Below are positions 17,707-25,964 of a DNA stretch of 64,000 nucleotides, one piece after another. The stretch is taken from NCBI RefSeq assembly GCF_000735355.1, contig NZ_JMPI01000020.1, positions 168,917 through 232,916 on the forward strand, given 5' to 3'. How positions within the stretch are numbered: position 1 is the first letter of the stretch; each line of letters begins with the position of its first letter. Made by a program: the position numbers and the translations under genes. The DNA comes from Buttiauxella agrestis ATCC 33320. GTDB lineage: Bacteria > Pseudomonadota > Gammaproteobacteria > Enterobacterales > Enterobacteriaceae. The notes beneath the pieces are model-generated. The model was given only the letters and a program-made list of their open reading frames with translations. It was not told the origin of the DNA and searched no databases.

Positions 17707-20174
17707 TCCTGCGCTTCAGGCATATCCCATTGTAATATTTCGTTCGTTGTATTTTCCGTTGAATGTTTGTCTTTGATCTTAGGCACTTCTCTTGGGCCGT
17801 AGTCATTATCAACACCTGCATCACCTAGTGGAATTCCCTTAGGAAGCTCAGGTTTATTCATGAATTTTTTCATGTGTTCGAAAGGCAAAATACCATCCTG
17901 ATAATATTTACGTTCATCTGCTATAGGATTTTCTTCTCTGCGCCAGTCAGCACGGAGCAACAATCTTTTCCAGAATTCCTTCTGTTCAAATGCTTTACAT
18001 TCTCCTATCGCTAAATCGTAGGTCATTGAATGGGCAGGCACTTTATCATTGGCAACAATAGATGAGTGCTGACTATATATAGAATCCATATTTACCGCTG
18101 CCTTCAGTTCTTCCTCTGTCATTCTGCGTTTCACAACAAGCTTCTGTGTAGAACCATTCTGGCCGTTAACGATGCCCTTCACTACATCCCAATCGTGTAT
18201 TTTGCCGATTTCTTTACATTGAACTTCATTAAGATATTGATGATTATTTAAATAATAGAAGTTACGGGTGTTCGGGGCTTCCACCGTTTGCGAGATAAAT
18301 CTTTCCGCTTTCATAGCCGCTTTAGCAATGGCCGGATCATTTCCACTGAGCGGAGCTTTATATTCATGCCCTTCACCCATCAATTTAAAGACGAAAGGCT
18401 TGGGGAGCAGAGGGGCATTGATGGTGATATCACGAAAGGTAAAACCGGTATATTTTGAATCATCTGACTTCGGAGCTGGCATTTGAAAATGAAACCCGGT
18501 CTTATCACCCACAGTCTCTCCCCGACAGAATACTCTTTGCCAAAGGTTATTGCCGAGTTGAGATTTCATTTCATCAGGTATACCGCGCCAGCCAAAACCT
18601 TGAATCGGTTTCATGGAAACAATCTGGTCGTTTGGGCAAAAATAGTTGTAGACCATGCCAAAATTATTGCGGCTGTATTGTGGATTATTCCACAGTGACT
18701 GGTAAGACGCTTCTGGCAGGCATCCGCTATCTTTTAGTTTTTGCTTATAATCTGGGGTGTGCGGGATATTTCCCATTTTATAGTGGGGGTTTTTCGCCAT
18801 TAATTTACAAAAATGAGCCAGCGTATTCAGGCGGCCATTACTGGTTTGCTGGTTACCCGGTAGGGCGTTTTCAAGCCAACGGTTTTCCAGTGCATAAGGT
18901 GAATGGTTGAGGACGACACAGTCTGCCGGAGCAAGGCCTTCAGTATTGACCCACATATTCGCCAGCATGGTGATAATAGTGCCCTGGCTATGCGCCACAA
19001 TATTTATAGTATCTTTTTCAGTACCCGGGTTACGTCTAATATCAATAATCAAATCCGCCAGACGGCGTGCTGCATAAGCCTGATAGATTCGATGGGGGTT
19101 CTGATAAATCGGGTGGCTCCAGTCGCCATCCCCAAACGGCCCTCCGCGGGAATTGAGCTCGCCCACTATTTCCAAAATTTTACCCGTCGCACCTGGGCCA
19201 AACATATCGGGAATGTTGGTAGTGGCGTTGGCAAAAGTGCCGCCATTTTTTGCATTTGTACGGTCTAACCAATTAAACAGGTTATCGGTTTGCTCATTAT
19301 TATGTTGTTCTTTTATCCTTCCATCATCGTTAAGATAGGTGTCGTATGGGATATCAGCATCATTCCCTTTGTTTTTAAGGTCTTCGCGATAGCGCAGCTG
19401 ATCTGCTTTCCAGGTATTATGATTGACAGGGCGATATCCCCAGTAAAACGGAATAATAGGTGAGCGGTTGATTTCGCCTGCACATGTTTTCTGCAGCACA
19501 GCATCGTTTTTACTTTCCGCGTTGCCATCGGTATCTGAAATTTTAAACTTATCCGGGATCCAGTCATGCGGATGTAAATCATCACGTCCGAGTCGGGCAT
19601 TTAACCCGGCGCAAATCCCTTCGTCCTGGTTCTGGTAGGCTTCGCCCACATCATTAACACCGTGAATCAGAATAACAATGCAGGGCATAGGCTGAGGTTT
19701 GTCTTTATCGTCAGTCGCGTTGTCATTCCCATCTGAGTTGATAAGAACCTCGCTGTCCATATCTACTTCAGGAAGTGAGTCTTGCATCAGACCCGCCATA
19801 TTCACCGTATTACGATGATTCATAAACATTTTATCTGTCAGGCGGCAGGCTGGTTTGCCTTCAAAAAACACATCAAATGAGTGGCTTATCCAGTCAGCCT
19901 CTGCCAGATTAGTGCCGGACTTTACGCCACCCATACTACCAGGTTCATCAAATACACTTTTCGCAAAGCACGAACCAAAATTTGCAATCATATTGCCGCC
20001 ATCGGCAAAAACGCTGCTGGTGCCTTTAATCAGGTCGCGTGAGTACGCTTCGTTTTCGAAAGGTACAGGAATAGCAAGTGGGGGCGTTTTACAGACATCA
20101 GGCAAGGTATTGTGCGTTACCCCGCCGCTACCTTTATGACACAGTGTCAGTCCATTGATATTAATCGTAATCAT
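17703..20174 (-). CDS. T6SS effector: PAAR-like (DUF4150) domain fused to a Tle3-type lipase (DUF3274)
   Basis: An 823-residue protein. Residues about 10-130 form a DUF4150/PAAR-like spike domain (PDVCKTPP, VFADGG, FDEPGSMGGVKSG, DVFFEGKPACRLTDKM). An acidic linker (135-162) leads to an alpha/beta-hydrolase domain: oxyanion-strand motif IVILIHGVND (166-175), nucleophile Ser396 in AHSQG, and a likely catalytic Asp516 in CPNDQIVS. The rest matches the Tle3/DUF3274 phospholipase class. Such effectors ride on the VgrG tip and attack membrane phospholipids in target cells. There is no signal peptide, as expected. It is coupled to an upstream VgrG fragment and to a downstream immunity gene. Confidence 0.88.
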   Translation of the reverse strand: MITININGLTLCHKGSGGVTHNTLPDVCKTPPLAIPVPFENEAYSRDLIKGTSSVFADGGNMIANFGSCFAKSVFDEPGSMGGVKSGTNLAEADWISHSFDVFFEGKPACRLTDKMFMNHRNTVNMAGLMQDSLPEVDMDSEVLINSDGNDNATDDKDKPQPMPCIVILIHGVNDVGEAYQNQDEGICAGLNARLGRDDLHPHDWIPDKFKISDTDGNAESKNDAVLQKTCAGEINRSPIIPFYWGYRPVNHNTWKADQLRYREDLKNKGNDADIPYDTYLNDDGRIKEQHNNEQTDNLFNWLDRTNAKNGGTFANATTNIPDMFGPGATGKILEIVGELNSRGGPFGDGDWSHPIYQNPHRIYQAYAARRLADLIIDIRRNPGTEKDTINIVAHSQGTIITMLANMWVNTEGLAPADCVVLNHSPYALENRWLENALPGNQQTSNGRLNTLAHFCKLMAKNPHYKMGNIPHTPDYKQKLKDSGCLPEASYQSLWNNPQYSRNNFGMVYNYFCPNDQIVSMKPIQGFGWRGIPDEMKSQLGNNLWQRVFCRGETVGDKTGFHFQMPAPKSDDSKYTGFTFRDITINAPLLPKPFVFKLMGEGHEYKAPLSGNDPAIAKAAMKAERFISQTVEAPNTRNFYYLNNHQYLNEVQCKEIGKIHDWDVVKGIVNGQNGSTQKLVVKRRMTEEELKAAVNMDSIYSQHSSIVANDKVPAHSMTYDLAIGECKAFEQKEFWKRLLLRADWRREENPIADERKYYQDGILPFEHMKKFMNKPELPKGIPLGDAGVDNDYGPREVPKIKDKHSTENTTNEILQWDMPEAQE

Positions 20175-20175
20175 G

Positions 20176-20562
20176 CTAATTCCTTCCCTGGTTTACTGGG
20201 CTAAGAACGACTGCATGTCGCTGGCTGTCATCCGAACTGCTTAAGACTAAAACCGTCGTGTTTTCTTTTGTATTCATATGCCGCCATGCTGTTTGCGCGA
20301 GATGCATCACAAGGCTTGCACAGTCCGGATGCTGATACGACAGGTCGGCACCTTCTTCCTTGTACTGTGCCTGCCAGATGGAGAGCAGCGCGAATTCATC
20401 GAGAATGGCTTTAAAGCCAATAGCCGGATCGTTGCAGGCGACGGTGATATCCAGAGTGAATAGCGAAGAGAGAGACTGCTTTAATTTAAAGCCCACCACC
20501 GCAAAGGTGTTCGCCGGAGTGCGCCCCACGGTGAAGGTAAAGCGGGTGCCATCAGTTGCCAT
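20176..20562 (-). CDS. VgrG N-terminal fragment fused to an unrelated tail
   Basis: A 128-residue reading frame with GAAGGA-type ribosome sites at both ends. Residues about 5-65 (FTFTVGRTPANTFAVVGFKL onward, to FALLSIWQAQ) match the start of VgrG spike proteins, which are normally 600 residues or more. After that the sequence leaves the family (HPDCASLVMHLAQTAWRHM onward). The gene is therefore an internally deleted VgrG remnant or a chimera. The stop is 1 bp before the effector ATG, and the effector ribosome site lies inside this frame, so it may now serve mainly as a translated leader. The start at 20562 is an ATG; a TTG lies one codon earlier. Confidence 0.72.
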   Translation of the reverse strand: MATDGTRFTFTVGRTPANTFAVVGFKLKQSLSSLFTLDITVACNDPAIGFKAILDEFALLSIWQAQYKEEGADLSYQHPDCASLVMHLAQTAWRHMNTKENTTVLVLSSSDDSQRHAVVLSPVNQGRN

Positions 20563-20565
20563 CAA

Positions 20566-20775
20566 GTTATTCCTTCAACAAAACATGGATTCATTGAGCT
20601 GGCTAGTTAATTTCATATCACTCATAACTTTAATAAATATAATAAAATCAAAATGATATGAATTTAAGAAGTAGGTAAACGTAGAGCTGAAGGTAAACAA
20701 TAACTGTGACGAGTGTCACGACGATTGATTTTGTTGGGTAGGAAAACATACAGGATAAATAATTGTTTCTATTCG
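20566..20775 (-). promoter_or_regulatory. Probable promoter region of the T6SS cargo operon
   Basis: About 210 bp of AT-rich DNA upstream of the VgrG fragment, with TATATT/TATTAT-like minus-strand hexamers near 20630-20645 and a CRP-like palindrome at 20705-20720. I see no gene in it. The remainder of the 336-bp gap up to allE holds the right 36-bp repeat/terminator and one REP element. Confidence 0.45.
20705..20720. promoter_or_regulatory. CRP-like site upstream of the T6SS cargo operon
   Basis: TGTGA-CGAGTG-TCACG matches the CRP half-site pattern TGTGA-N6-TCACA at 9 of 10 positions. It lies 143 bp upstream of the VgrG-fragment start. Functional binding is inferred. Confidence 0.5.
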
Positions 20776-20811
20776 CGGCATAAAAAAAGGCCACGGTATT
20801 ATCCGTGGCCA
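20776..20811. repeat. Right 36-bp direct repeat bounding the T6SS cargo island
   Basis: Identical to 14898-14933, including the A7 run and palindrome, but with no glxK coding sequence before it. It lies on the allE side of the island. Confidence 0.85.
20782..20810 (-). terminator. Terminator of the allDCE operon (right copy)
   Basis: The same GGCCACGG/CCGTGGCC hairpin (20789-20810), followed by seven U residues on the minus strand (A7 at 20782-20788), about 90 bp after the allE stop. It ends leftward transcripts from allD-allC-allE. Confidence 0.72.
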
Positions 20812-20850
20812 AACCGACAAGCTAAGAAAAATCATATAAAATCAGTTTTT

Positions 20851-20881
20851 CGTAGGTCGGATAAGCGCAGCGTCATCCGAC
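20851..20881. repeat. REP-type palindromic element
   Basis: GTAGGTCGGATAAGCGCAG followed by CGTCATCCGAC, a typical enterobacterial REP unit, between allE and the right direct repeat. Related units occur at 40465-40535, 50697-50757 and 61638-61717. Confidence 0.75.
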
Positions 20882-20901
20882 ATTCAAATCCGACAAAAAC
20901 C

Positions 20902-21687
20902 TTAAATCTCTACATCACGGTTACAGTCTTTTGAATAGATATAACTAAATGCTTCACCGCGTCCCACGCCATAACCCGCCTGCAATGAATAAGCGCCCAT
21001 AAAAATGTAATCGCCCTGTTTTACCGGTATCCATTCGTTATCGAGGTTGTAAACGCCCTGACCGCTGAGGATATAGGCACCGTGTTCCTGAACGTGGGTT
21101 TCGATATAGCCGTGGGATGCGCCCGGAGTAAATGACAGAATGTGCATGTTCATATCGAAGCCGAGATCTTTCGGCAGCAGATCCTGCAAAATCACGTCGC
21201 TCATGCCTTCATATTCAATACGCTCAAGCTGATTCACATTCCCGCTGACGATATGAGCTTTGTGCCCGTTAGCTGGAATATAGCGGCGTTTATATAAAAA
21301 CAGGCGACTGTCTTGCGAGTGATTATTAATAAAAGTCATTGCGGTATCAGGCGGGCAATATAAATAACCCCCTTGTGTGAGTGTGAAGCTCTGTTCGCCA
21401 GCGCGGGCTTTGATAGCGCCGTCGATAACATAAACAAAGGTTTCAACGCCGTCGCCGCCAAAGCCGATATTGTTCCCGCCATCCTGATGTAGCGTCACCA
21501 GGTAATCGACAAAGGTCGCACCCAGTTTAGGCGTTGATAAAATGGTTACGTCGCAGTTTTCAAAACCGGGAATAATATTTTTCACCAAACCGTCGGGCGT
21601 AATTAACGCGTAGTTGCCACGTTTAATAATGGAGCGCGAAGCCAGTAAATCGCTGATGTAACCCGTGTTGTTATTAAGATAACCCAT
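20902..21687 (-). CDS. allE: AllE (YlbA), (S)-ureidoglycine aminohydrolase
   Basis: A 261-residue bicupin, Mn-dependent, that releases ammonia from (S)-ureidoglycine to give (S)-ureidoglycolate, following AllC. Cupin motifs appear in both halves; the C-terminal one includes GASHGYIETHVQEHGAYILSG, with metal-binding His and Glu. Same length as E. coli AllE. It is the last gene of the minus-strand allD-allC-allE run, 13 bp after allC. In E. coli it directly faces glxK; here the T6SS cargo island lies between them. Confidence 0.95.
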   Translation of the reverse strand: MGYLNNNTGYISDLLASRSIIKRGNYALITPDGLVKNIIPGFENCDVTILSTPKLGATFVDYLVTLHQDGGNNIGFGGDGVETFVYVIDGAIKARAGEQSFTLTQGGYLYCPPDTAMTFINNHSQDSRLFLYKRRYIPANGHKAHIVSGNVNQLERIEYEGMSDVILQDLLPKDLGFDMNMHILSFTPGASHGYIETHVQEHGAYILSGQGVYNLDNEWIPVKQGDYIFMGAYSLQAGYGVGRGEAFSYIYSKDCNRDVEI

Positions 21688-21700
21688 TTCTTTTTCTTCC

Positions 21701-22933
21701 TTATTCTTTATAAGCCAGTTCGTAAAGCATTAACGCCAGGGTTTTCACCCCTGCGGCCAAATCTTTTATATGTGTTGCTTCTGCGGGGTTATGGCTAATA
21801 CCGCCAATGCTCGGCATGAAAATTAAACAGGTCGGTACCTGTGGGGCGAAAATTTGTGAATCGTGCCCGGCTCCGCTGTGCATCAGGCGATAATTCAGCT
21901 TTTCGGACTGGCAAATGGTTTCCAGTTTATCCACCAAATGCGTATCCATTGGCACCGGGGCTTCGTCCATCCACAAATCAATATCAATACCGATATTCAT
22001 CTCATCACAAATACGGCGCATATCGGCCTCAAGCTCCCCGGTAAAGGCTTTGAGCAGGGCGGCATCGGTATGGCGGCAATCAATGGTGAAACAGGTTTTT
22101 CCTGGCACTACGTTCACGGTATTGGGCTGCGGTTCCACTTTGCCGAAGGTCAGCACCAGCGGGTCGCCCATCGCTTGTGCTTTTGCAATGCTCTCGCAAC
22201 AGATGCGGCTAAAGGCATGAACCGTGTCGCGGCGATAACTCATCGGCGTACTGCCCGCGTGGTTTGACTCACCGCTCAACATCACGGTGTAGCGACGTTG
22301 GCCGACAATCGCGGTAACTACACCAATCTCTTGTTGATGGGTTTCCAGAATACGCCCTTGCTCAATATGCAATTCCACAAAGGTTTTGATATCAGCCCGT
22401 GGTTTTAGTGGGGCGGCGGCAAGGGTGAAGCCGCATTCACTCATCGCCTGAGTGAAAGGAATACCTTTGGCGTCTGCAATGTGGCGCACATCTTCAGGAT
22501 CGGCCTGGCCGAAGATATTTTTACTGCCCCAGAATACATAAGGGAAACGGCTCCCTTCTTCTTCTGCCAGCGCCACCATTTCCAGGGTGCGTAGCGGTGC
22601 GCCGTAGGTTTTATAAAGCCTGCGAATCGCAAGCCACGCCGCTAAAGCACCAAACTGCCCATCCAGATTGCCGCCGTTAACCACGGAGTCAATATGCGAA
22701 CCGCTCAGAATCACCTCTTCGGGGTAACGCGTGCCATTGATGCGGCCATATAAATTGCCGACTTCATCAAAGCGAGTTTGCAGACCATCTTGCTGCATGC
22801 GCGATTTAAACTGCTGTTGCGCTTCAAGCCACTGCGGGGAATAAAGCAAACGCGTTATTCCGCCGTCAGGTGCGGCACCAAAAGACGAAAGCCAGGGCAA
22901 TGTTTCTTCTATGTCAGACTGAAACGAAGTCAT
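21701..22933 (-). CDS. allC: AllC, allantoate amidohydrolase
   Basis: A 410-residue M20-family metallo-amidohydrolase that converts allantoate to (S)-ureidoglycine, CO2 and ammonia. Metal-site motifs are visible: His80 in SGSHIDS, Asp91 in GGNLDGQ, Glu125/Glu126 in EEEGSRFP, His189 in ELHIEQG and a C-terminal His in GISHNPAEAT. A central dimerisation domain spans about 210-325. Same length class as E. coli AllC (411). It is 15 bp downstream of allD and is activated by AllS in E. coli. Confidence 0.95.
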   Translation of the reverse strand: MTSFQSDIEETLPWLSSFGAAPDGGITRLLYSPQWLEAQQQFKSRMQQDGLQTRFDEVGNLYGRINGTRYPEEVILSGSHIDSVVNGGNLDGQFGALAAWLAIRRLYKTYGAPLRTLEMVALAEEEGSRFPYVFWGSKNIFGQADPEDVRHIADAKGIPFTQAMSECGFTLAAAPLKPRADIKTFVELHIEQGRILETHQQEIGVVTAIVGQRRYTVMLSGESNHAGSTPMSYRRDTVHAFSRICCESIAKAQAMGDPLVLTFGKVEPQPNTVNVVPGKTCFTIDCRHTDAALLKAFTGELEADMRRICDEMNIGIDIDLWMDEAPVPMDTHLVDKLETICQSEKLNYRLMHSGAGHDSQIFAPQVPTCLIFMPSIGGISHNPAEATHIKDLAAGVKTLALMLYELAYKE

Positions 22934-22948
22934 GATGATTATCCTTAA

Positions 22949-23998
22949 TTATTGCGCGAAAGGATTTTTGGTTTCATAAGAACGGGTATATAACGCATCG
23001 GAAATTAAATACTCGTAAATTTCTTCAACGATCTCGATGCCTTCACGCGCTGTCGTTTTCTCGTAAATATCCAGGTTTTGACCAGGATAATAAACTTGTG
23101 AGAATCCCGGAGCGGGTTTAACCGCATTTAATTGCTGCATGGTTTGCGTTATTGCTCTGCGGAAATAATCACTGCCGCCAAAATAGTCAGGGTTAATCAC
23201 AATATGTAATTGACCAAGATTACGCCCGGCACTTAAATCGTCATACATTGAGCTGACCTGTTTGCCAAACGGCAGGCCAAGCAAAATGCCGGAAAGCACA
23301 TCAATCATCATCATTAGCCCGTAGCCCTTCGGCCCAGCGGCTGGCAGTAAAGCATGAACGGCAAACGGATCGGTGGTCGGCTGGCCATTTTTATCCACCG
23401 CCCAGCTGTCCGGAATTGGCGTATTACGCGCCCGCGAGTCCAGAATTTTGCCCCATGCCTGCACGGTCGTTGCCATATCAAACGTGACAACATCATCGTT
23501 TTCACCGGGGGCCGCAAACGCCAGAGGATTCGTCCCGTAATAGATTTCTGCGCCACCAAACGGCACCACCATCGGGTCGGACTGACAAACTGAAACCCCG
23601 ACCAGACCGGCTTTTGCAGCCTGTTGCACAAAGTACGAAAGCGCCCCGCTGTGGCCCATACTACGAATACCAACCACCGCCACGCCGTTCTCTTTCGCCA
23701 TGCTGATGGCGTGTTCCATACCCAGTTTTGCTATCACCTGGCCGGCACCGTTGTCACCATGCAAAATGGCGGAGCATGGGCCAGTCTGTTCAAAGCGGAT
23801 CTGCGGATTACAGTTTGTTCCACCCTGCGAGATGCGCTGTGCGTAGTATTCAACACGTACCGCCCCGTGAGAGTGAATCCCACGAGCATCGGCATAGACC
23901 AGCACTTCTGCCACGGTAGCCGCATGGTCTTTCTTGAGTCCGGCCGCGGATAATTTGTTTATGATGAGATGCTGGAGTGTTTCCCGACTGATTTTCAT
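22949..23998 (-). CDS. allD: AllD, ureidoglycolate dehydrogenase
   Basis: A 349-residue NAD-dependent dehydrogenase of the malate/L-lactate/sulfolactate (LDH2/MDH2) family that oxidises (S)-ureidoglycolate to oxalurate, opening the anaerobic branch. Family motifs include YADARGIHSHG near residue 45, MGHSGALSYF near 115 and DPMVVPFGG. The length is identical to the E. coli enzyme and the C-terminus SYETKNPFAQ matches. It is the first gene of the operon and is divergent from allF across a 295-bp regulatory gap. Confidence 0.95.
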   Translation of the reverse strand: MKISRETLQHLIINKLSAAGLKKDHAATVAEVLVYADARGIHSHGAVRVEYYAQRISQGGTNCNPQIRFEQTGPCSAILHGDNGAGQVIAKLGMEHAISMAKENGVAVVGIRSMGHSGALSYFVQQAAKAGLVGVSVCQSDPMVVPFGGAEIYYGTNPLAFAAPGENDDVVTFDMATTVQAWGKILDSRARNTPIPDSWAVDKNGQPTTDPFAVHALLPAAGPKGYGLMMMIDVLSGILLGLPFGKQVSSMYDDLSAGRNLGQLHIVINPDYFGGSDYFRRAITQTMQQLNAVKPAPGFSQVYYPGQNLDIYEKTTAREGIEIVEEIYEYLISDALYTRSYETKNPFAQ

Positions 23999-24209
23999 CT
24001 GTCTTCCTTTCTGTTACCCATAGAGCTTAATTCCGCCATAACATACCCGCTGGAATGATAAAAATTGTGATCTCAATAGGGTTATTTTTATTGTTAGAAT
24101 TAATTTGAAGATGGCTGTGTTTTCTGTAATTAATTTTAATTAATAGATATGCAGATAATATTAAACAATTCCCGTATGACTATTTGAATAACTTTGCTAA
24201 TAAATTTGT

Positions 24210-24225
24210 TGTGATATTTGTCACC
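24210..24225. promoter_or_regulatory. CRP-like site in the allD-allF intergenic region
   Basis: TGTGA-TATTTG-TCACC matches TGTGA-N6-TCACA at 9 of 10 positions and lies 69 bp before the allF (fdrA) ATG. This is a typical distance for CRP activation of the rightward operon. The rest of the AT-rich 295-bp gap (23999-24293) is expected to hold the AllS site, but I could not pick it out. Confidence 0.6.
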
Positions 24226-24293
24226 TTAATTAATTCATTGAGGAAATAACCTGCAAGCCATTCAACAGGCTTTTCGGTGATGAGGAATTATCA

Positions 24294-25955
24294 ATGATTC
24301 ACGCCTTTATTAAGAAAGGATGTTTTCAGGATTCGGTCAGCTTAATGCTTATTTCCCGCAAGCTGAGCGAAACCGAAGGTGTCGATGATGTTTCGGTAAT
24401 GATGGGCACGCCTGCTAATAAGACGCTGCTCGAAAACACAGGCTTCTGGCATAAAGATTTTACTGGAGCAACGCCTAACGATATTTGTGTGGCCATTCGC
24501 AGTGAGAATGAAGATGCTGCGATTGTGCAACTCATTTGCCAGCAGCTTGATTCTGCTCTGGAAAGCGCCGGGCAGGCTGGCGGCAACGGGCAAAAACTGG
24601 TGCAGGCAAGGCGTTGGGAAAGTGCCTGCCAGAAGCTGCCTAAAGCCAATCTGGCACTGATTTCTATCGCCGGGGAATATGCGGCACAACTCGCAAACCA
24701 GGCGTTGGACAGCGACAAGAACGTGATGATCTTCTCCGATAACGTCTCGCTTGAAGATGAAATCGCGCTGAAAACCAAAGCCCGCGAGAAAGGTTTGATT
24801 GTGATGGGGCCAGATTGTGGCACCACCATTGTGGCGGGTACGCCGTTGGCGTTCGCCAACGTGATGCCGCAGGGCAACATCGGCGTGATTGGCGCATCCG
24901 GTACCGGTATTCAGGAGCTGATTTCGCAGATTGCACTCGGCGGCGAAGGGATCACCCACGCCCTAGGACTGGGCGGGCGAGATTTATCGGCACAGGTGGG
25001 CGGCATTAGCGCGTTAACAGCGTTAGAGATGCTGAGTCACGATGCGCAAAGTCAGGTGCTGGCCTTTGTCTCAAAACCCCCTGCAGAAGCGATTCGTAAA
25101 AAGGTCATTGCGGCGATGCAGGCGCAAAGCAAGCCGGTGGTAGCGCTGTTCCTCGGCCATAAATCAGCGCTCAAGCGTGATGGCAATATCTGGTTTGCTG
25201 ACACCATTGACGAAGCAGCGCGTATTGCATGCTTGCTCGGCAGCGTTGAACGTGCGCGGGCGCTTTCACCCAATGTGGTCGGCGGCAAAATCAGCGGCTT
25301 GTTTACCGGCGGCACGCTGGCTGCGGAAACCGCGATGTTGCTGGCCGAACAGCTGGGTGTGGAGGCCGACGACGCGCACCATCACGGCACCATGCTTGAT
25401 GCTGACGGCCACCGGGTCATCGATCTGGGGGATGATTTCTACACCGTCGGTAAGCCGCACCCGATGATTGACCCGTCAACGCGCAATCAGATGATCAAAG
25501 ACCTGGCGAACCAGCCGGAAGTCGGCGTGTTATTGCTTGATGTGGTGATCGGTTACGGCGCTCAGGAAAACCCCGCCGCTACGCTTGCCGAAGCGATTTG
25601 TGCGCTGAAAGCCAAACGCGCTACGCCACTGGCGATTATCGCTACCGTCACGGGAACGGAACAAGACCCACAGTGCCGCTCGCAACAACGCGCAATTTTG
25701 CGTGATGCGGGCGTGATGGTGATGGACACCTTGCCGCAGGCCACGCAGCTTGCGAGTTCGCTTATCGCTTCCGCTCCCGCGCAAGCCGAGCAATCCGCAC
25801 CTTCACTGCTCGATGGCGTGGCGGTGATCAATGCCGGGCTGCGCAGCTTTGCTCAGGATTTACAGGCGACATCTACCGCCGTGGTGCATTTCCAGTGGGC
25901 GCCGATTGCCGGTGGCAATCCTCATCTGGCCCGTTTATTAGCTCGTTTACACTAA
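24294..25955 (+). CDS. allF: AllF (FdrA), oxamate carbamoyltransferase subunit
   Basis: A 553-residue FdrA-family protein. Succinyl-CoA-synthetase-like folds are evident, with GPDCGTTIV near residue 183, IGASGTGIQEL near 201 and a later GGKISGLFTGGTLAAE block. In E. coli FdrA, YlbE and YlbF have been assigned as the three subunits (AllFGH) of oxamate carbamoyltransferase, which turns oxalurate plus phosphate into oxamate and carbamoyl phosphate. allG follows after 9 bp. The start has GAGGAAT upstream. Confidence 0.9.
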   Translation: MIHAFIKKGCFQDSVSLMLISRKLSETEGVDDVSVMMGTPANKTLLENTGFWHKDFTGATPNDICVAIRSENEDAAIVQLICQQLDSALESAGQAGGNGQKLVQARRWESACQKLPKANLALISIAGEYAAQLANQALDSDKNVMIFSDNVSLEDEIALKTKAREKGLIVMGPDCGTTIVAGTPLAFANVMPQGNIGVIGASGTGIQELISQIALGGEGITHALGLGGRDLSAQVGGISALTALEMLSHDAQSQVLAFVSKPPAEAIRKKVIAAMQAQSKPVVALFLGHKSALKRDGNIWFADTIDEAARIACLLGSVERARALSPNVVGGKISGLFTGGTLAAETAMLLAEQLGVEADDAHHHGTMLDADGHRVIDLGDDFYTVGKPHPMIDPSTRNQMIKDLANQPEVGVLLLDVVIGYGAQENPAATLAEAICALKAKRATPLAIIATVTGTEQDPQCRSQQRAILRDAGVMVMDTLPQATQLASSLIASAPAQAEQSAPSLLDGVAVINAGLRSFAQDLQATSTAVVHFQWAPIAGGNPHLARLLARLH

Positions 25956-25964
25956 GAGGTTGTT

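Noticed and set aside
18455..18910. Open frame of 151 codons on the plus strand inside the effector gene
   Set aside because: Opposite-strand shadow of the Tle3-type effector; no homology or start signal.
20713..20934. Small plus-strand open frame across the right repeat and REP
   Set aside because: It runs through a terminator and a REP element and overlaps the allE 3' end; no protein features.
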